NCBI GenBank assembly: GCA_016189845.1
Contig: JACPRT010000062.1
Location: 1 to 14,281 of the forward strand
Length of the DNA stretch: 14,281 bases
Reading direction: 5' to 3'
Source: Chloroflexota bacterium
GTDB lineage: Bacteria; Chloroflexota; Dehalococcoidia; Lucifugimonadales; Lucifugimonadaceae
This document shows positions 1-8,844 of the stretch, in pieces. The notes under the pieces are model-generated. The model worked only from the letters and a program-made list of their open reading frames with translations. It did not search any database and was not told the DNA's origin. Within the stretch, counting starts at the first letter, position 1; every line of letters begins with the position of its first letter. A program made the translations under genes and the position numbers.

Positions 1-441
1 AGGTACGAACGCCGAGGCGAGCAGGAACCCGGCCGCGAACCCAACCACCACTGCCGTCCCGGCAACCCATTGCAGCCTCGGGTGCCGTCTGAAGCCCGCG
101 GCACGGTAGCCGGCCTCGGCGACCGCGTACCCGATCCCCAGCGGGGCGAAGATCCAGAGCGCGTAGCCGATCGGCCCCGCCACCGTGAGCACGTAAAAAT
201 ACACGACCCATGCCACCGTGGCTGCCGCGACCGCACCGCTCACGGCCCGGGCAAGCGCGAGGCCGGAAACATCGAACGCAGGGTTGACACGCAAGCGCGC
301 GCAGTCCGGACAGCGAGCGCCGACCGGCGTATGAACGAGGCACCGCGGGCAGATGAGCTCGTTGCACCGCGAGCACCGCAGGTTCGTCTCGACGTTTGGA
401 TGCCGGACGCAATAGCTGACCCGTTCAGCGGTCTCAGTCAT
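1..441 (-). CDS. B-box-type zinc-finger membrane protein, C-terminus cut by window edge
   Basis: This frame is open from an ATG at 441 to the window edge (147 residues, no stop), so the 3' end is missing. The N-terminus is a zinc-binding module with C11, H14, C23, C26, C31, C34, H37, C44 and C47, in the C-x2-H...C-x2-C-x4-C-x2-C...C-x2-C layout of B-box-like fingers, known also from N-terminal extensions of some actinobacterial rhomboid proteins. Two to three hydrophobic stretches follow (about residues 57-78, 82-100 and 125-145), so it is probably an integral membrane protein with a cytoplasmic zinc domain. The ATG overlaps the plsY stop by four bases (ATGA), which implies translational coupling and membership of the same operon. 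No rhomboid catalytic motif lies in the visible part. Function unknown; the family reading is inference. Confidence 0.75.
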   Translation of the reverse strand, partial: MTETAERVSYCVRHPNVETNLRCSRCNELICPRCLVHTPVGARCPDCARLRVNPAFDVSGLALARAVSGAVAAATVAWVVYFYVLTVAGPIGYALWIFAPLGIGYAVAEAGYRAAGFRRHPRLQWVAGTAVVVGFAAGFLLASAFVP

Positions 442-1184
442 CGCGCATCCACCCTTCGCGGGCCGGCCGGGGGCCGGCCGGGCTTTCGCTTGATCCACTC
501 GTCTCGACTGCCAGTATCCCGGTCCAGTATTAGCCGGTTAGCCACGACCCGGGCCAGCGACATCCCGTTGGGCCGCGCCTGCCGCGTCCCTGGCCAGCTT
601 CCGAGCAGGCGCTTCAGCAGAAACAGGAACACGTAGATGACCGTGAACAGGATCACTTCATTCCGTAGCGGCGCCGATTCCGTCAACAGAAACCGCATCG
701 CCGTGGCCAGCACCGGCAGAGCGAGGGTTCCGATGAACCAGGCGACCGGACTGTTGCGCGTGGCCGCCCACGTGATCGTCACGACGCCGCCGAACGCCAC
801 GAGCAAAGGCCAGTGGAGCGCCAGCAGCACCCCCAGCGACGGCGCCACTCCGCGACCTCCCTGGAAGCGGAGGAAGATCGGCCAGTTGTGCCCCGCGATT
901 GCCGCCACCCCAATTGCTATCTGCATGTGCAACCCGAGGTGCAGCACGACGCCTGAGGCCAGGAAAACCGGCAGCCAACCCTTGACGAAGACGTCGTACA
1001 CGATGAGCGGCACGGCGACCCATCCACCGGCCTGCTGCACTGCATTGGAGATGCCTACTGTGCCTGTGCCGTGATGGCGCAGGTCTACCCCTTTGCGAAG
1101 CCTGACCAGCAAGTAAGCGGATGGAACCGAGCCGAACAGATACGCAAGTATGGCCGCGAGGGCCAGTTGAGCTGCGGGAGTCAT
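438..1184 (-). CDS. plsY: Acyl-phosphate glycerol-3-phosphate acyltransferase PlsY
   Basis: PlsY transfers an acyl group from acyl-phosphate to glycerol-3-phosphate, the first step of phospholipid synthesis, in the cytoplasmic membrane. The 248-residue protein is strongly hydrophobic. It carries the N-terminal GSVPSAY motif (residues 18-24), a glycine-rich segment GTGTVGISNA (39-48) where the family usually has GSGNxGxTN, and the substrate-binding segment GHNWPIFLRFQGGRGVA (97-113), with Arg in place of the usual Lys in GGKG. It is longer than typical PlsY (about 190-215 residues) because of a polar, Arg/Pro-rich tail of roughly 50 residues. The start is the ATG overlapping the stop of the PHP gene (ATGA), with no strong ribosome binding site, as expected for coupled translation; its own stop overlaps the zinc-finger gene in the same way. 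Identity is confident; the altered glycine-rich segment could reflect lineage-specific divergence. Confidence 0.88.
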   Translation of the reverse strand: MTPAAQLALAAILAYLFGSVPSAYLLVRLRKGVDLRHHGTGTVGISNAVQQAGGWVAVPLIVYDVFVKGWLPVFLASGVVLHLGLHMQIAIGVAAIAGHNWPIFLRFQGGRGVAPSLGVLLALHWPLLVAFGGVVTITWAATRNSPVAWFIGTLALPVLATAMRFLLTESAPLRNEVILFTVIYVFLFLLKRLLGSWPGTRQARPNGMSLARVVANRLILDRDTGSRDEWIKRKPGRPPAGPRRVDAR

Positions 1185-2101
1185 AGCGACAGTTTGCGTT
1201 CACGACGGCCTTCGGCCCGCCGTCTTGCACGCGCCTCCAGCTGTTCCGGGATCTCCAGCGGCGGCCCCAACGCCCCGGGCGCTCCCGGAATCACTTCGCT
1301 TTCGTTGCCATTGGCATGGTAGTCGCTCCCGCCGCACTCCAGCAGTCCGTGTTTCCTGGCCATGCCGTGGTACTGCGCCCGCTGATCCGGCATGTACTTC
1401 TCGGCATATACCTCGATGCCGTCCAGACCGGCCTGAGCGAGCTCCGCGACCACCCGGTCGACCTCGGCCACCGTGCGGGGATGCGCGACGACCGCCGCGC
1501 CGCCCAGGCTGTGGACGAGTTCGAGGGCATCCAGGGCGGTCAACTTCTCCCGGGGTACTCGTGCAACGCCGTTGTCGCCCAGATACCGCTCGAACGCCTC
1601 CTGAATCGACTTGATATAGCCGGCTTCCATCATGGCCCTCGCCACGTGCGGCCGGCCGACGACCCCGTTCGCGAGTTCCTGCACCCTGTCCCAGGCGACG
1701 TGCACCCCCAGCGTCGCGAGCTTCTCGACCGTCCTCCGGGCCGCATCGACCCGCCACTCGCGCATTCGAGCCAGCCGGACCTGGAAATCAGCGTCGTGGA
1801 TATCGATGAAGTAGCCGAGGAGGTGGACTTCGGACCCGCTGCTCTCGGCGCTCAGTTCGATCCCCGGGATGAGACGCAGGTGGGGATAGCGGGCGGCCTG
1901 CGCAAAGGCCTCGGCGAGCCCGCCGGTAGTGTCGTGGTCGGTGATGGCGACCACTTTCAGGGCCGTCCCAGCGACCTGGTCGATGAGGCGCGACGGCGCC
2001 AGGCGCCCGTCCGACGCGGTCGTGTGAAGGTGGAGGTCCACCTGCGGACGCGGCGCCGGATGCCCGTTCGCGGCCTGCTCGATTTCACCGTTGGCCTTCA
2101 A
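1181..2101 (-). CDS. PHP-domain phosphoesterase (RNase AM / TrpH-YciV type)
   Basis: Members of this PHP family are metal-dependent phosphoesterases; YciV/RNase AM removes 5' nucleotides from RNA and cleaves 3',5'-nucleoside bisphosphates. From the proposed start (306 residues) the motifs are DLHLHTTASDG (H24, H26, D31), TDHDT (D55, H56), PGIELSAE, VHLLGYFID, GRPHVARAM, AHPRT and a C-terminal GSDYHA, a full set of PHP metal ligands in the right order. The frame stays open further upstream to 2188, but the TTG at 2101 overlaps the ymdB stop as TTGA and has GGGAG eight bases before it (2110-2114), so I place the start there; an in-frame GTG just before DLHLH is a less likely alternative. The stop overlaps the plsY start by four bases. 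Next to rny and ymdB, a role in RNA or nucleotide turnover is plausible, but that is inference. Confidence 0.87.
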   Translation of the reverse strand: MKANGEIEQAANGHPAPRPQVDLHLHTTASDGRLAPSRLIDQVAGTALKVVAITDHDTTGGLAEAFAQAARYPHLRLIPGIELSAESSGSEVHLLGYFIDIHDADFQVRLARMREWRVDAARRTVEKLATLGVHVAWDRVQELANGVVGRPHVARAMMEAGYIKSIQEAFERYLGDNGVARVPREKLTALDALELVHSLGGAAVVAHPRTVAEVDRVVAELAQAGLDGIEVYAEKYMPDQRAQYHGMARKHGLLECGGSDYHANGNESEVIPGAPGALGPPLEIPEQLEARARRRAEGRRERKLSL

Positions 2102-2871
2102 ACAGAATGCTCCCGATCGACCCGCTCGATACTGCGCGGCGCAGCGGTAGCGTCGTCCAGCTCTATCAGCACCGAATTGAATCTGCATCGGCCGCCCGCG
2201 ACCCTGAGGTGCCGCGGGATGTTGTTGAGGAACCTGTACAGCGCATCCTCGGTTTCCATTCCGATCACGGAATCGATCGGACCGACCATGCCGAGATCGG
2301 TAACGTACGCCGTCCCCTTTGGCAGGATCCGCGGGTCCGCAGTAGCCACATGTGTATGCGTCCCGACCACCGCCGCAACCTTCCCGTCAAGGTACCACCC
2401 CATGGCCTGCTTTTCGGACGTGGCCTCGGCATGGAAATCGACAAGGATCGGTCGGCCGACCGCGGCGGAAGTCTTGAGGAAACGGTCGATCGTCGCGAAT
2501 GGAGAGTCGGCCTCGCCGATGAACACACGACCGATGAGGTTCACGACGACGACATGACCCAGGTCCACGTAGCCTCTCCCGGGGGCCGTCGACGGGTAGT
2601 TCATCGGCCGGATCACCGGCAGCTCGGTCTCGTTCAGGTGCGGCATGAACTCCTTGCGGTCCCAGACGTGATTTCCCGTCGTGATGACGTCGGCGCCCGA
2701 CTCCAGAAGCTCCCGGACGGTATCAAGGGTGAGACCGAAACCGGCCGCGATGTTCTCGCCCTGGACCACCGCCAGGTCTATCCGCAACTCCTCGCGAAGG
2801 CGCGGCAGGATCGCGGCGACCGCCTGCCGACCCGGCCGCCCGATCACGTCTCCGACCATGAGCACGCGCAC
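2098..2871 (-). CDS. ymdB: YmdB-family metallophosphoesterase
   Basis: The family hydrolyses phosphodiesters such as 2',3'-cyclic AMP with a di-metal centre, and in Bacillus it affects biofilm and sporulation decisions and RNA turnover; here the substrate is inferred. The 257 residues match the usual length. Visible metal or active-site motifs are GDVIGRPGR (D8), GEN (E39, N40), TTGNHVWD (N67, H68), DFHAEATSEK (H147) and GTHTHVATAD (H172, H174). The start is a GTG at 2871 preceded by GAGG at a normal distance; the resulting N-terminus fits the family's usual beginning. It lies 47 bases after rny, the neighbour order commonly seen in other bacteria, and its stop overlaps the TTG start of the PHP gene. 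Identity is confident. Confidence 0.92.
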   Translation of the reverse strand: MRVLMVGDVIGRPGRQAVAAILPRLREELRIDLAVVQGENIAAGFGLTLDTVRELLESGADVITTGNHVWDRKEFMPHLNETELPVIRPMNYPSTAPGRGYVDLGHVVVVNLIGRVFIGEADSPFATIDRFLKTSAAVGRPILVDFHAEATSEKQAMGWYLDGKVAAVVGTHTHVATADPRILPKGTAYVTDLGMVGPIDSVIGMETEDALYRFLNNIPRHLRVAGGRCRFNSVLIELDDATAAPRSIERVDREHSV

Positions 2872-2918
2872 GCTCTAACCTCGGTTGGCCGCACCTCGGC
2901 ACATCCCGTGATTATCCG

Positions 2919-4448
<1,530 letters not shown>

Positions 4449-4528
4449 AAAAGCCTCCTCGACCGCCTGAGGTCAGTATTGTTTGAGCCGTCTCCTGCTG
4501 GCTCTCTACGGGCATCCGCCCGACTGCA

Positions 4529-4557
4529 ATGTTAAGTAGCCACTCACGTGGCGTCAA
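4529..4557 (-). promoter_or_regulatory. Sigma70-like promoter for rny operon
   Basis: On the minus strand TTGACG (4552-4557) and TAACAT (4529-4534) are separated by 17 bases, the ideal spacing. This predicts transcription starting near 4522 and a leader of about 75 bases before the rny ATG. It lies in the ffh-rny gap and would let rny, ymdB and the genes behind them be expressed apart from ffh. The -10 matches consensus at four of six positions. Prediction only. Confidence 0.55.
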
Positions 4558-4598
4558 GGAAAAAACAGAGCCAGTCTGCATGACGCCGGCCCGGCATT

Positions 4599-4617
4599 TC
4601 GGGCACGCGGCGCCCGA
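4599..4617 (-). other. Small hairpin after ffh
   Basis: TCGGGC (4599-4604) and GCCCGA (4612-4617) form a 6-base-pair stem with a 7-base loop, 12 bases after the ffh stop. A run of six U residues in the minus-strand RNA (4561-4566) comes more than 30 bases later, so this is not a textbook intrinsic terminator; it may stabilise the ffh 3' end or cause partial termination. Confidence 0.3.
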
Positions 4618-4628
4618 TTTCCGGGGGT

Positions 4629-5975
4629 CTACCGTTTGCCGGCGAGCATCCCCATCAACGCACGCCGCCCGCCGCCAGTCGCGATTCGTTTCATCAACTT
4701 TTGCATCTCGAAGAACTGGTTGAGCAGCTGATTTACTTCCGACGGAGAGGTCCCGCTGCCCATGGCAATTCGGCGGCGTCTCGAACCGTTAATAAGCCGG
4801 GGATCTCGCCTCTCCCCTGTAGTCATCGACTGCACGATAGCCTCCGCGCGATTGAGCCGTTTTTCATCGATGTTTTTGGGGTCGAGTTTGCCACGCAGGG
4901 CGCCCATGCCGGGAATCATTCCGAGGATGTCGGTGAGTGGTCCCATCTTTCGGACCTGCTGGATCTGCTGGAGGAAGTCCTCCAGGTCGAATTGAGCCTT
5001 CTTCAGCTTCTTTTCCAGCTGCTGCGCCTGCTCGAGATCGAGCTCCTGTCCTGCCTTCTCGATCAGGCTGACGATGTCCCCCATGCCGAGGATGCGGGAT
5101 GCCAGGCGGTCGGGATGGTAGGGCTCCAGGGCGTCGGCCTTCTCGCCCACCCCGATGAACTTGATCGGGACGCCGGTAACCGAACGCATCGATAGCGCCG
5201 CCCCTCCCCGGGCGTCGCCTTCCATCTTGGTCATGATGATCCCGGTCAGGCCGATACGGGAGTGGAACTCCGATCCGGAGCGCACCGCGTCCTGCCCGGT
5301 CATGGCGTCGACTACGAGCAGGCTCTCCACCGGGTTCACGGCCCCCCGGATCTCTGCCAGTTCCGCCATCAGCTCGTCGTCGATGTGGAGCCTTCCCGCG
5401 GTATCCAGAATGAGCCAGTAGGCGTTCTGGTCTCTGGCGGCCTTGACCGCGTTTTCGGCGACCTTCGTGGCCGTCGTCGCCGAAGGGTCCTCCGAGTACA
5501 CAGGGATATTGAGTTGTCGGCCGAGCTGGACGAGCTGGACGATCGCGGCCGGGCGCTTGAGGTCGCACGCTGCCAGCAAGACGTCCTGCTTGCGGGTCTT
5601 CCGGATATGGAGCGCCAGCTTCGCGGCGGTGGTCGTCTTGCCCGAGCCCTGGAGTCCGACCAGCATGACGACCGTCGGCGGCCGTTCGCCCCTGGCCAGG
5701 TCGACCGCCTCACCGCCGAGGATCTTCGCCAGCTCCTCGTGCACGATCTTCACGACCGACTGGCCCGGCGTCAGCGAACTGAACAAGTCGGAACCGACGG
5801 CCCGCTCGCGGACCGCCTTCGTGAACTGGCCGACGACCTTGAAATCGACGTCTGCTTCCAGCAGGGCCAGCCGGACCGCATGCAGCGCCTCGTCGACGTC
5901 CTTTTCGGAGATCCGGCCCTTGCCGGTGAGTTTTCCGAAGACCCCGGTCAGCTTGTCCGACAGTGATTCAAACAT
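4629..5975 (-). CDS. ffh: Signal recognition particle protein Ffh (SRP54)
   Basis: Ffh binds the SRP RNA and signal sequences and, with FtsY, delivers ribosomes to the membrane. The 448 residues run N domain (1-100), GTPase G domain (100-300) and methionine-rich M domain (300-448). Motifs are GLQGSGKTTTAAKLA (107-121), DTAGR (191-195), TKMEGDARGG (249-258) and the SRP RNA-binding stretch RIAMGSGTSPSEVNQLLNQF in the M domain. The guanine-specificity motif reads TKME, where the family normally has TKxD. The start is placed at the ATG at 5975, which gives the canonical MFESLSDKL N-terminus; a GTG two codons upstream (5981) is an alternative. AGGTGA lies very close to the ATG. No rpsP or other usual downstream partner follows; rny does, after 180 bases. 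Confidence 0.96.
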   Translation of the reverse strand: MFESLSDKLTGVFGKLTGKGRISEKDVDEALHAVRLALLEADVDFKVVGQFTKAVRERAVGSDLFSSLTPGQSVVKIVHEELAKILGGEAVDLARGERPPTVVMLVGLQGSGKTTTAAKLALHIRKTRKQDVLLAACDLKRPAAIVQLVQLGRQLNIPVYSEDPSATTATKVAENAVKAARDQNAYWLILDTAGRLHIDDELMAELAEIRGAVNPVESLLVVDAMTGQDAVRSGSEFHSRIGLTGIIMTKMEGDARGGAALSMRSVTGVPIKFIGVGEKADALEPYHPDRLASRILGMGDIVSLIEKAGQELDLEQAQQLEKKLKKAQFDLEDFLQQIQQVRKMGPLTDILGMIPGMGALRGKLDPKNIDEKRLNRAEAIVQSMTTGERRDPRLINGSRRRRIAMGSGTSPSEVNQLLNQFFEMQKLMKRIATGGGRRALMGMLAGKR

Positions 5976-6151
5976 GGTCACCTAATCGTCGCACAAAGTC
6001 CCTTGAATTTGACCGTCGCGGATGCACACGGCGACAATCCATCCGTACTAGATCCGATGGCGTTCGGGGGGTGCCATGCCAGCGACATTAAGATTGGCGC
6101 GGTTGACCAACTACCGGCTCATTGTGCTACCAGTGTAATACAATCGAGGGC
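5976..6151. other. Divergent intergenic region between ffh and the antitoxin gene
   Basis: This gap separates minus-strand ffh from plus-strand genes. No convincing ffh promoter was found. A short inverted repeat (GTCGC/GCGAC near 6014-6035) is present. The SRP RNA signature GGAAGCAGCC was looked for and not seen. The only other structure is the ATTGT/ACAAT repeat described separately. Confidence 0.4.
6121..6144 (+). promoter_or_regulatory. Possible operator / -10 region of the antitoxin gene
   Basis: ATTGT (6121-6125) and ACAAT (6140-6144) form an inverted repeat just upstream of the antitoxin ATG. Within it TACAAT (6139-6144) matches a -10 box at five of six positions, though no good -35 is at the right distance. 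Ribbon-helix-helix antitoxins usually bind palindromes at their own promoters, so autoregulation here is plausible but weakly supported. Confidence 0.25.
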
Positions 6152-6565
6152 ATGACCAAGCTAACGCAACCACCAGTGTCGACTCGGTACCCCAACGAGA
6201 CGATGGAGCGCTTGGAACGGCGTGCGCGCCAGCAGGGCAGTTCGCGATCCGCTCTAATTCAGCGCTACGTTGCAGAGGGGCTTGAAATGGATGAGCATCC
6301 CGGCATCGTCTTTCGCTCTGGTCCGGCCGGGCGTCGGCCTGGCCTCGCAGGCGGGCCCGACGTGTGGGAAGTTGTAGCGGTCTACGCAAGCTTCGGCGAT
6401 ATCGAGCGAACCGCAGACTGGCTCGAACAGCCGTTGAGCGCGGTCGAGGTGGCGCTTCGCTACTACAACGCGCACCGCGAGCAGATCGACGACTGGATCC
6501 GGCGCAACGAGGAGGCGGCCGCGGCGGCTGAGCGCGTCTGGCGCGCTCGGCGGGCCGTTTCTTGA
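6152..6565 (+). CDS. RHH/DUF433-like antitoxin
   Basis: This 137-residue protein probably neutralises the PIN-like protein encoded directly downstream and represses its own promoter. The N-terminus (about residues 8-45) has ribbon-helix-helix (CopG/VapB-like) character: a short strand then two helices including LERRARQQGSSRSALIQRYV. The middle (about 50-115) resembles the DUF433 winged-helix antitoxin region: a GIVFRSGPAGRRPGLAGGPDV stretch followed by a helical segment with GDIERTADWL and VEVALRYYNAHREQIDDW. The C-terminus is Ala/Glu-rich. I prefer the ATG at 6152 (GAGG just before it); an in-frame TTG at 6122 would add ten residues with no support. The stop overlaps the TTG start of the next gene as TTGA. 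Family assignment is from memory of such pairs; no search was run. Confidence 0.75.
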   Translation: MTKLTQPPVSTRYPNETMERLERRARQQGSSRSALIQRYVAEGLEMDEHPGIVFRSGPAGRRPGLAGGPDVWEVVAVYASFGDIERTADWLEQPLSAVEVALRYYNAHREQIDDWIRRNEEAAAAAERVWRARRAVS

Positions 6566-6895
6566 AGCTCCTTCTCGACGAGATGTACCCGAGCCTCATA
6601 GCCCGCGAGTTGCAGGTCCTCGGACACGATGTCGTCTCCGTCCATGACATGCCCGGGCGACGAGGACGTACTCGAGTACGCGCGCCGTCAGGGTCGGACA
6701 GTCGTAACCGAAAACGTCCGTGACTATCGTCCCTTAACCGAAACGTTGATCGCTGCAGGTCGTCGCCACTGCGGACTCGTATTCACGACTGAGAAGCAGT
6801 GGCCTCGAAGCAGACCCGGCGCTCTGATCGCAGCGCTTGATCGGCTGCTGAAGTCAACGCCGGAGCAGCCGGTCGCTCGCGAGTTCTGGCTCTAA
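6562..6895 (+). pseudogene. PIN-like toxin (DUF5615/Mut7-C type), frameshifted
   Basis: Two adjacent frames together spell one PIN-like protein. The frame starting at TTG 6562 encodes MKLLLDEMYPSLIAREL...GHDVVSVHDMPG, with the typical N-terminal LLLDE acidic residue (D6), then runs into a TGA at 6721. From about 6659 the frame one base further on encodes DEDVLEYARRQGRTVVTENV, followed by RDYRPL and GLVFTTEKQWPRSRPGALIAAL, the remainder of the fold, ending at 6895. The break lies at the CCCGGG run (6652-6657); removing one base there gives a continuous protein of about 110 residues, near family length, though family members usually have several more residues between PG and DED. The TTG overlaps the antitoxin stop. 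It is a decayed toxin, a sequencing or assembly error, or less likely a programmed frameshift. Confidence 0.7.
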
Positions 6896-6989
6896 CCGGA
6901 GGACCAAGAGCGGAGCCTCTGACGCGCCGCGGGCACGTGCCTACACGTGCCTGGCGGTTGCTCTACACTGCGGCTCACAGCATCCGCCC

Positions 6990-7014
6990 GTGGGCCCAAC
7001 CGACATGTGGGCCC
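6990..7014 (+). repeat. Paired GTGGGCCC repeat upstream of the aldolase gene
   Basis: GTGGGCCC occurs at 6990-6997 and 7007-7014, a 17-base period. Because GGGCCC is its own reverse complement, the copies can also pair as a 6-base-pair stem with an 11-base loop. The element ends 14 bases before the Shine-Dalgarno sequence AAGGAG (7029-7034). It could be a repressor site or a small leader hairpin; there is no direct evidence of function. Confidence 0.35.
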
Positions 7015-7041
7015 GAGCTAGCCGATAGAAGGAGTGCTTCC

Positions 7042-7995
7042 ATGGCCCGAGCCGCCCGCTCCAATGGCCGTTCACCCACCGCCTCCAAATGGCGGGGCGT
7101 ATTCGCCGCCAATCCGACGCCGATGAAGGCCGACGGTGGAATCAACGACGCCGCTCTCAGGGCAGTCCTCGAGGACAACATCGCCGGCGGTGTTCATGGC
7201 TTCTGGGTGGCAGGAGGCACAGGCGAGGGGGCGCTGTTCGACGACCAGGAACGGGCCACAGTAGCTCGCATCGCGGGCGAGACTTGTCAGGGACGCGCGT
7301 TCACGATCATGCACGTTGGCGCACCGACCACTGCGAGCGCCGCCAGGGCCGCACGGGCGGCCCGCGATGCGGGATGCGACGCCATCTGCTGCGTCCCTCC
7401 CTTCTTCTACCGACCTTCGGAACGCTCGATCATCCAGCACTACCAGGTGGTCGCTGACGCCGCGGACCTGCCGTTCTTCGCCTATAACCTTCCTCAGCTG
7501 ACAAACGTGGAACTCGTGCCGCCGCTGATGGAGAAGATCCAGAAGCAGGTGCCGCAGCTTACCGGCGTGAAGCATTCAGCCCCTGATTTCTCACACGTTC
7601 GGCTGTTCGCCGATATGGGCCTCAAGGTGTTTACGGGTAGCGGGCGTCTGCTCTTGCCGGCACTGACGAGCGGCGCGATCGGGGTGGTGGACGCCCCACC
7701 GAGCGTGGCGCCCAGGCTCTACCGTGACCTCTTCGATGCGTGGGAGAAGGGCGACCTGGCCTCGGCGATGGAGCGGCAACGAAAGACACGCGCGATCGTT
7801 GATCTCGTGGTGATGTTCGGCGCAGCCTCGCATGTCGCAAAGGCCGTGATCGGCAATCGCATCGGGATGGATTGCGGGGAGTCCCGGCCGCCGGTAAACC
7901 GGCTCTCTCGCGACGAGAAGGAGACGGTGCTGAAGCGGGCGCGGGAGCTCGGGCTGCTTAGCCCGTTCGCCGGGCGTGTTGCGGCCGACCGGTAG
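7042..7995 (+). CDS. DapA/NanA-superfamily aldolase (dihydrodipicolinate synthase family)
   Basis: Enzymes of this TIM-barrel superfamily form a lysine Schiff base with pyruvate or a 2-keto acid and catalyse aldol addition, cleavage or dehydration. The 317-residue protein has the phosphate/carboxylate loop AGGTGEG (A57-G63), the catalytic tyrosine in FAYNLPQLTN (Y148) and the Schiff-base lysine in TGVKHS (K177), followed by FTGSGRLLLPAL and a glycine-rich SGAIGVVDA. Length matches the family. The start is the ATG at 7042 with AAGGAG (7029-7034) seven bases before it; the frame is open upstream to 6937 without a comparable signal. Genuine lysine-pathway DapA usually has GTTGE and sits with other lysine genes, so a sugar-acid or N-acetylneuraminate-lyase-like role is equally possible. 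The neighbouring phosphodiesterase does not settle the substrate. Confidence 0.85.
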   Translation: MARAARSNGRSPTASKWRGVFAANPTPMKADGGINDAALRAVLEDNIAGGVHGFWVAGGTGEGALFDDQERATVARIAGETCQGRAFTIMHVGAPTTASAARAARAARDAGCDAICCVPPFFYRPSERSIIQHYQVVADAADLPFFAYNLPQLTNVELVPPLMEKIQKQVPQLTGVKHSAPDFSHVRLFADMGLKVFTGSGRLLLPALTSGAIGVVDAPPSVAPRLYRDLFDAWEKGDLASAMERQRKTRAIVDLVVMFGAASHVAKAVIGNRIGMDCGESRPPVNRLSRDEKETVLKRARELGLLSPFAGRVAADR

Positions 7996-8042
7996 GCGAT
8001 AGTCCTGGACAGTCCTCGATGGCCACATTGGGGTAGTCACGC

Positions 8043-8807
8043 ATGCCCACTCAGTTCACACTGATCGCGCACCGCGGGTTTTCCTCGAGGGCGCCGGAGA
8101 ACACGATCCCCGCTTTCGACATGGCAATCGAGGCGGGTTTCGGGAACTTCGAGCTGGACGCCCAGCTTACGAGTGACGGAACGCCGGTCGTAATCCACGA
8201 CGACACGGTCGACCGCACGACGAACGGCACAGGGCTCGTCGCAGGGCTCACGCTGAACGAAATAAGGGCGCTCGATGCCGCCGCGAAGTTCGGCAACGGC
8301 AACGGGTCAGGGAACGTTCGGGTTCCAACGCTCGAGGAGGTCCTGGTCCGGTACTCGGGGAGGGCGCACATACACCTCGAGCTGAAGTCGGGCGAGCAGA
8401 CGCTTGCGGCCAGGGTTGCCGGGCTGCTCCTCCGGCACGGGTGGCTCGGCTTTTCGAGCGATGACCCCTTTGGCGTCCCCGGCATCACGATCACCTCGTT
8501 CTCGCTGGACCACCTCGAGAAGTCCAGAGAGCAAGTTCCCGAGATCAGACATGGGTGGCTGGTCGGACAGATCGATGACGTAGTGGTCGAGAAGGCCCGT
8601 GCTGCCAGGATTCAGGGCATCTACCCGCGCGCCAGTAGCGCGTCAGCGGAATCGATTGGCAGGGCACGCGATTTCGGGTTCGTCGTCCGCGGGTGGGGAG
8701 TCACCGGCGAGGCCGACCTGCGCCGCCTTGTGGAATCAGGCGCCCAGGGGACGACCGTAGACTGGCCCGACCGGGCTAAGAAGTTCCTGGACTCGCTTCG
8801 CAGCTAA
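8043..8807 (+). CDS. Glycerophosphodiester phosphodiesterase
   Basis: This family hydrolyses glycerophosphodiesters from phospholipid breakdown to glycerol-3-phosphate and an alcohol, using a metal-dependent TIM barrel. The 254-residue protein has all hallmark motifs: AHRG with H10-R11, PENT with E19, FELDAQLTSDGTPVVIHD with E37, D39 and H52, then DRTTNGTG, the central HLELK, and a C-terminal RGWGVTGEADLRRLVESGAQG segment followed by TVDWPD. No signal peptide is present, so it is probably cytoplasmic, like UgpQ. It starts at the ATG at 8043, 47 bases after the aldolase gene, with only a weak GGGG upstream; co-transcription with the aldolase is likely. Glycerol-3-phosphate is also the substrate of PlsY encoded in this window, a possible but unproven link. 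Confidence 0.93.
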   Translation: MPTQFTLIAHRGFSSRAPENTIPAFDMAIEAGFGNFELDAQLTSDGTPVVIHDDTVDRTTNGTGLVAGLTLNEIRALDAAAKFGNGNGSGNVRVPTLEEVLVRYSGRAHIHLELKSGEQTLAARVAGLLLRHGWLGFSSDDPFGVPGITITSFSLDHLEKSREQVPEIRHGWLVGQIDDVVVEKARAARIQGIYPRASSASAESIGRARDFGFVVRGWGVTGEADLRRLVESGAQGTTVDWPDRAKKFLDSLRS

Positions 8808-8844
8808 CCCTGCCCTGGCCCTATGGGATCCAACTCCCGGTTAA

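Noticed and set aside
1316..2557. Long plus-strand frame of 413 codons
   Set aside because: It is antisense to the PHP gene and ymdB, both with complete catalytic motifs. Long shadow frames are expected in GC-rich DNA.
5976..6121. SRP RNA gene next to ffh
   Set aside because: The conserved GGAAGCAGCC-type apical sequence is not present on either strand.
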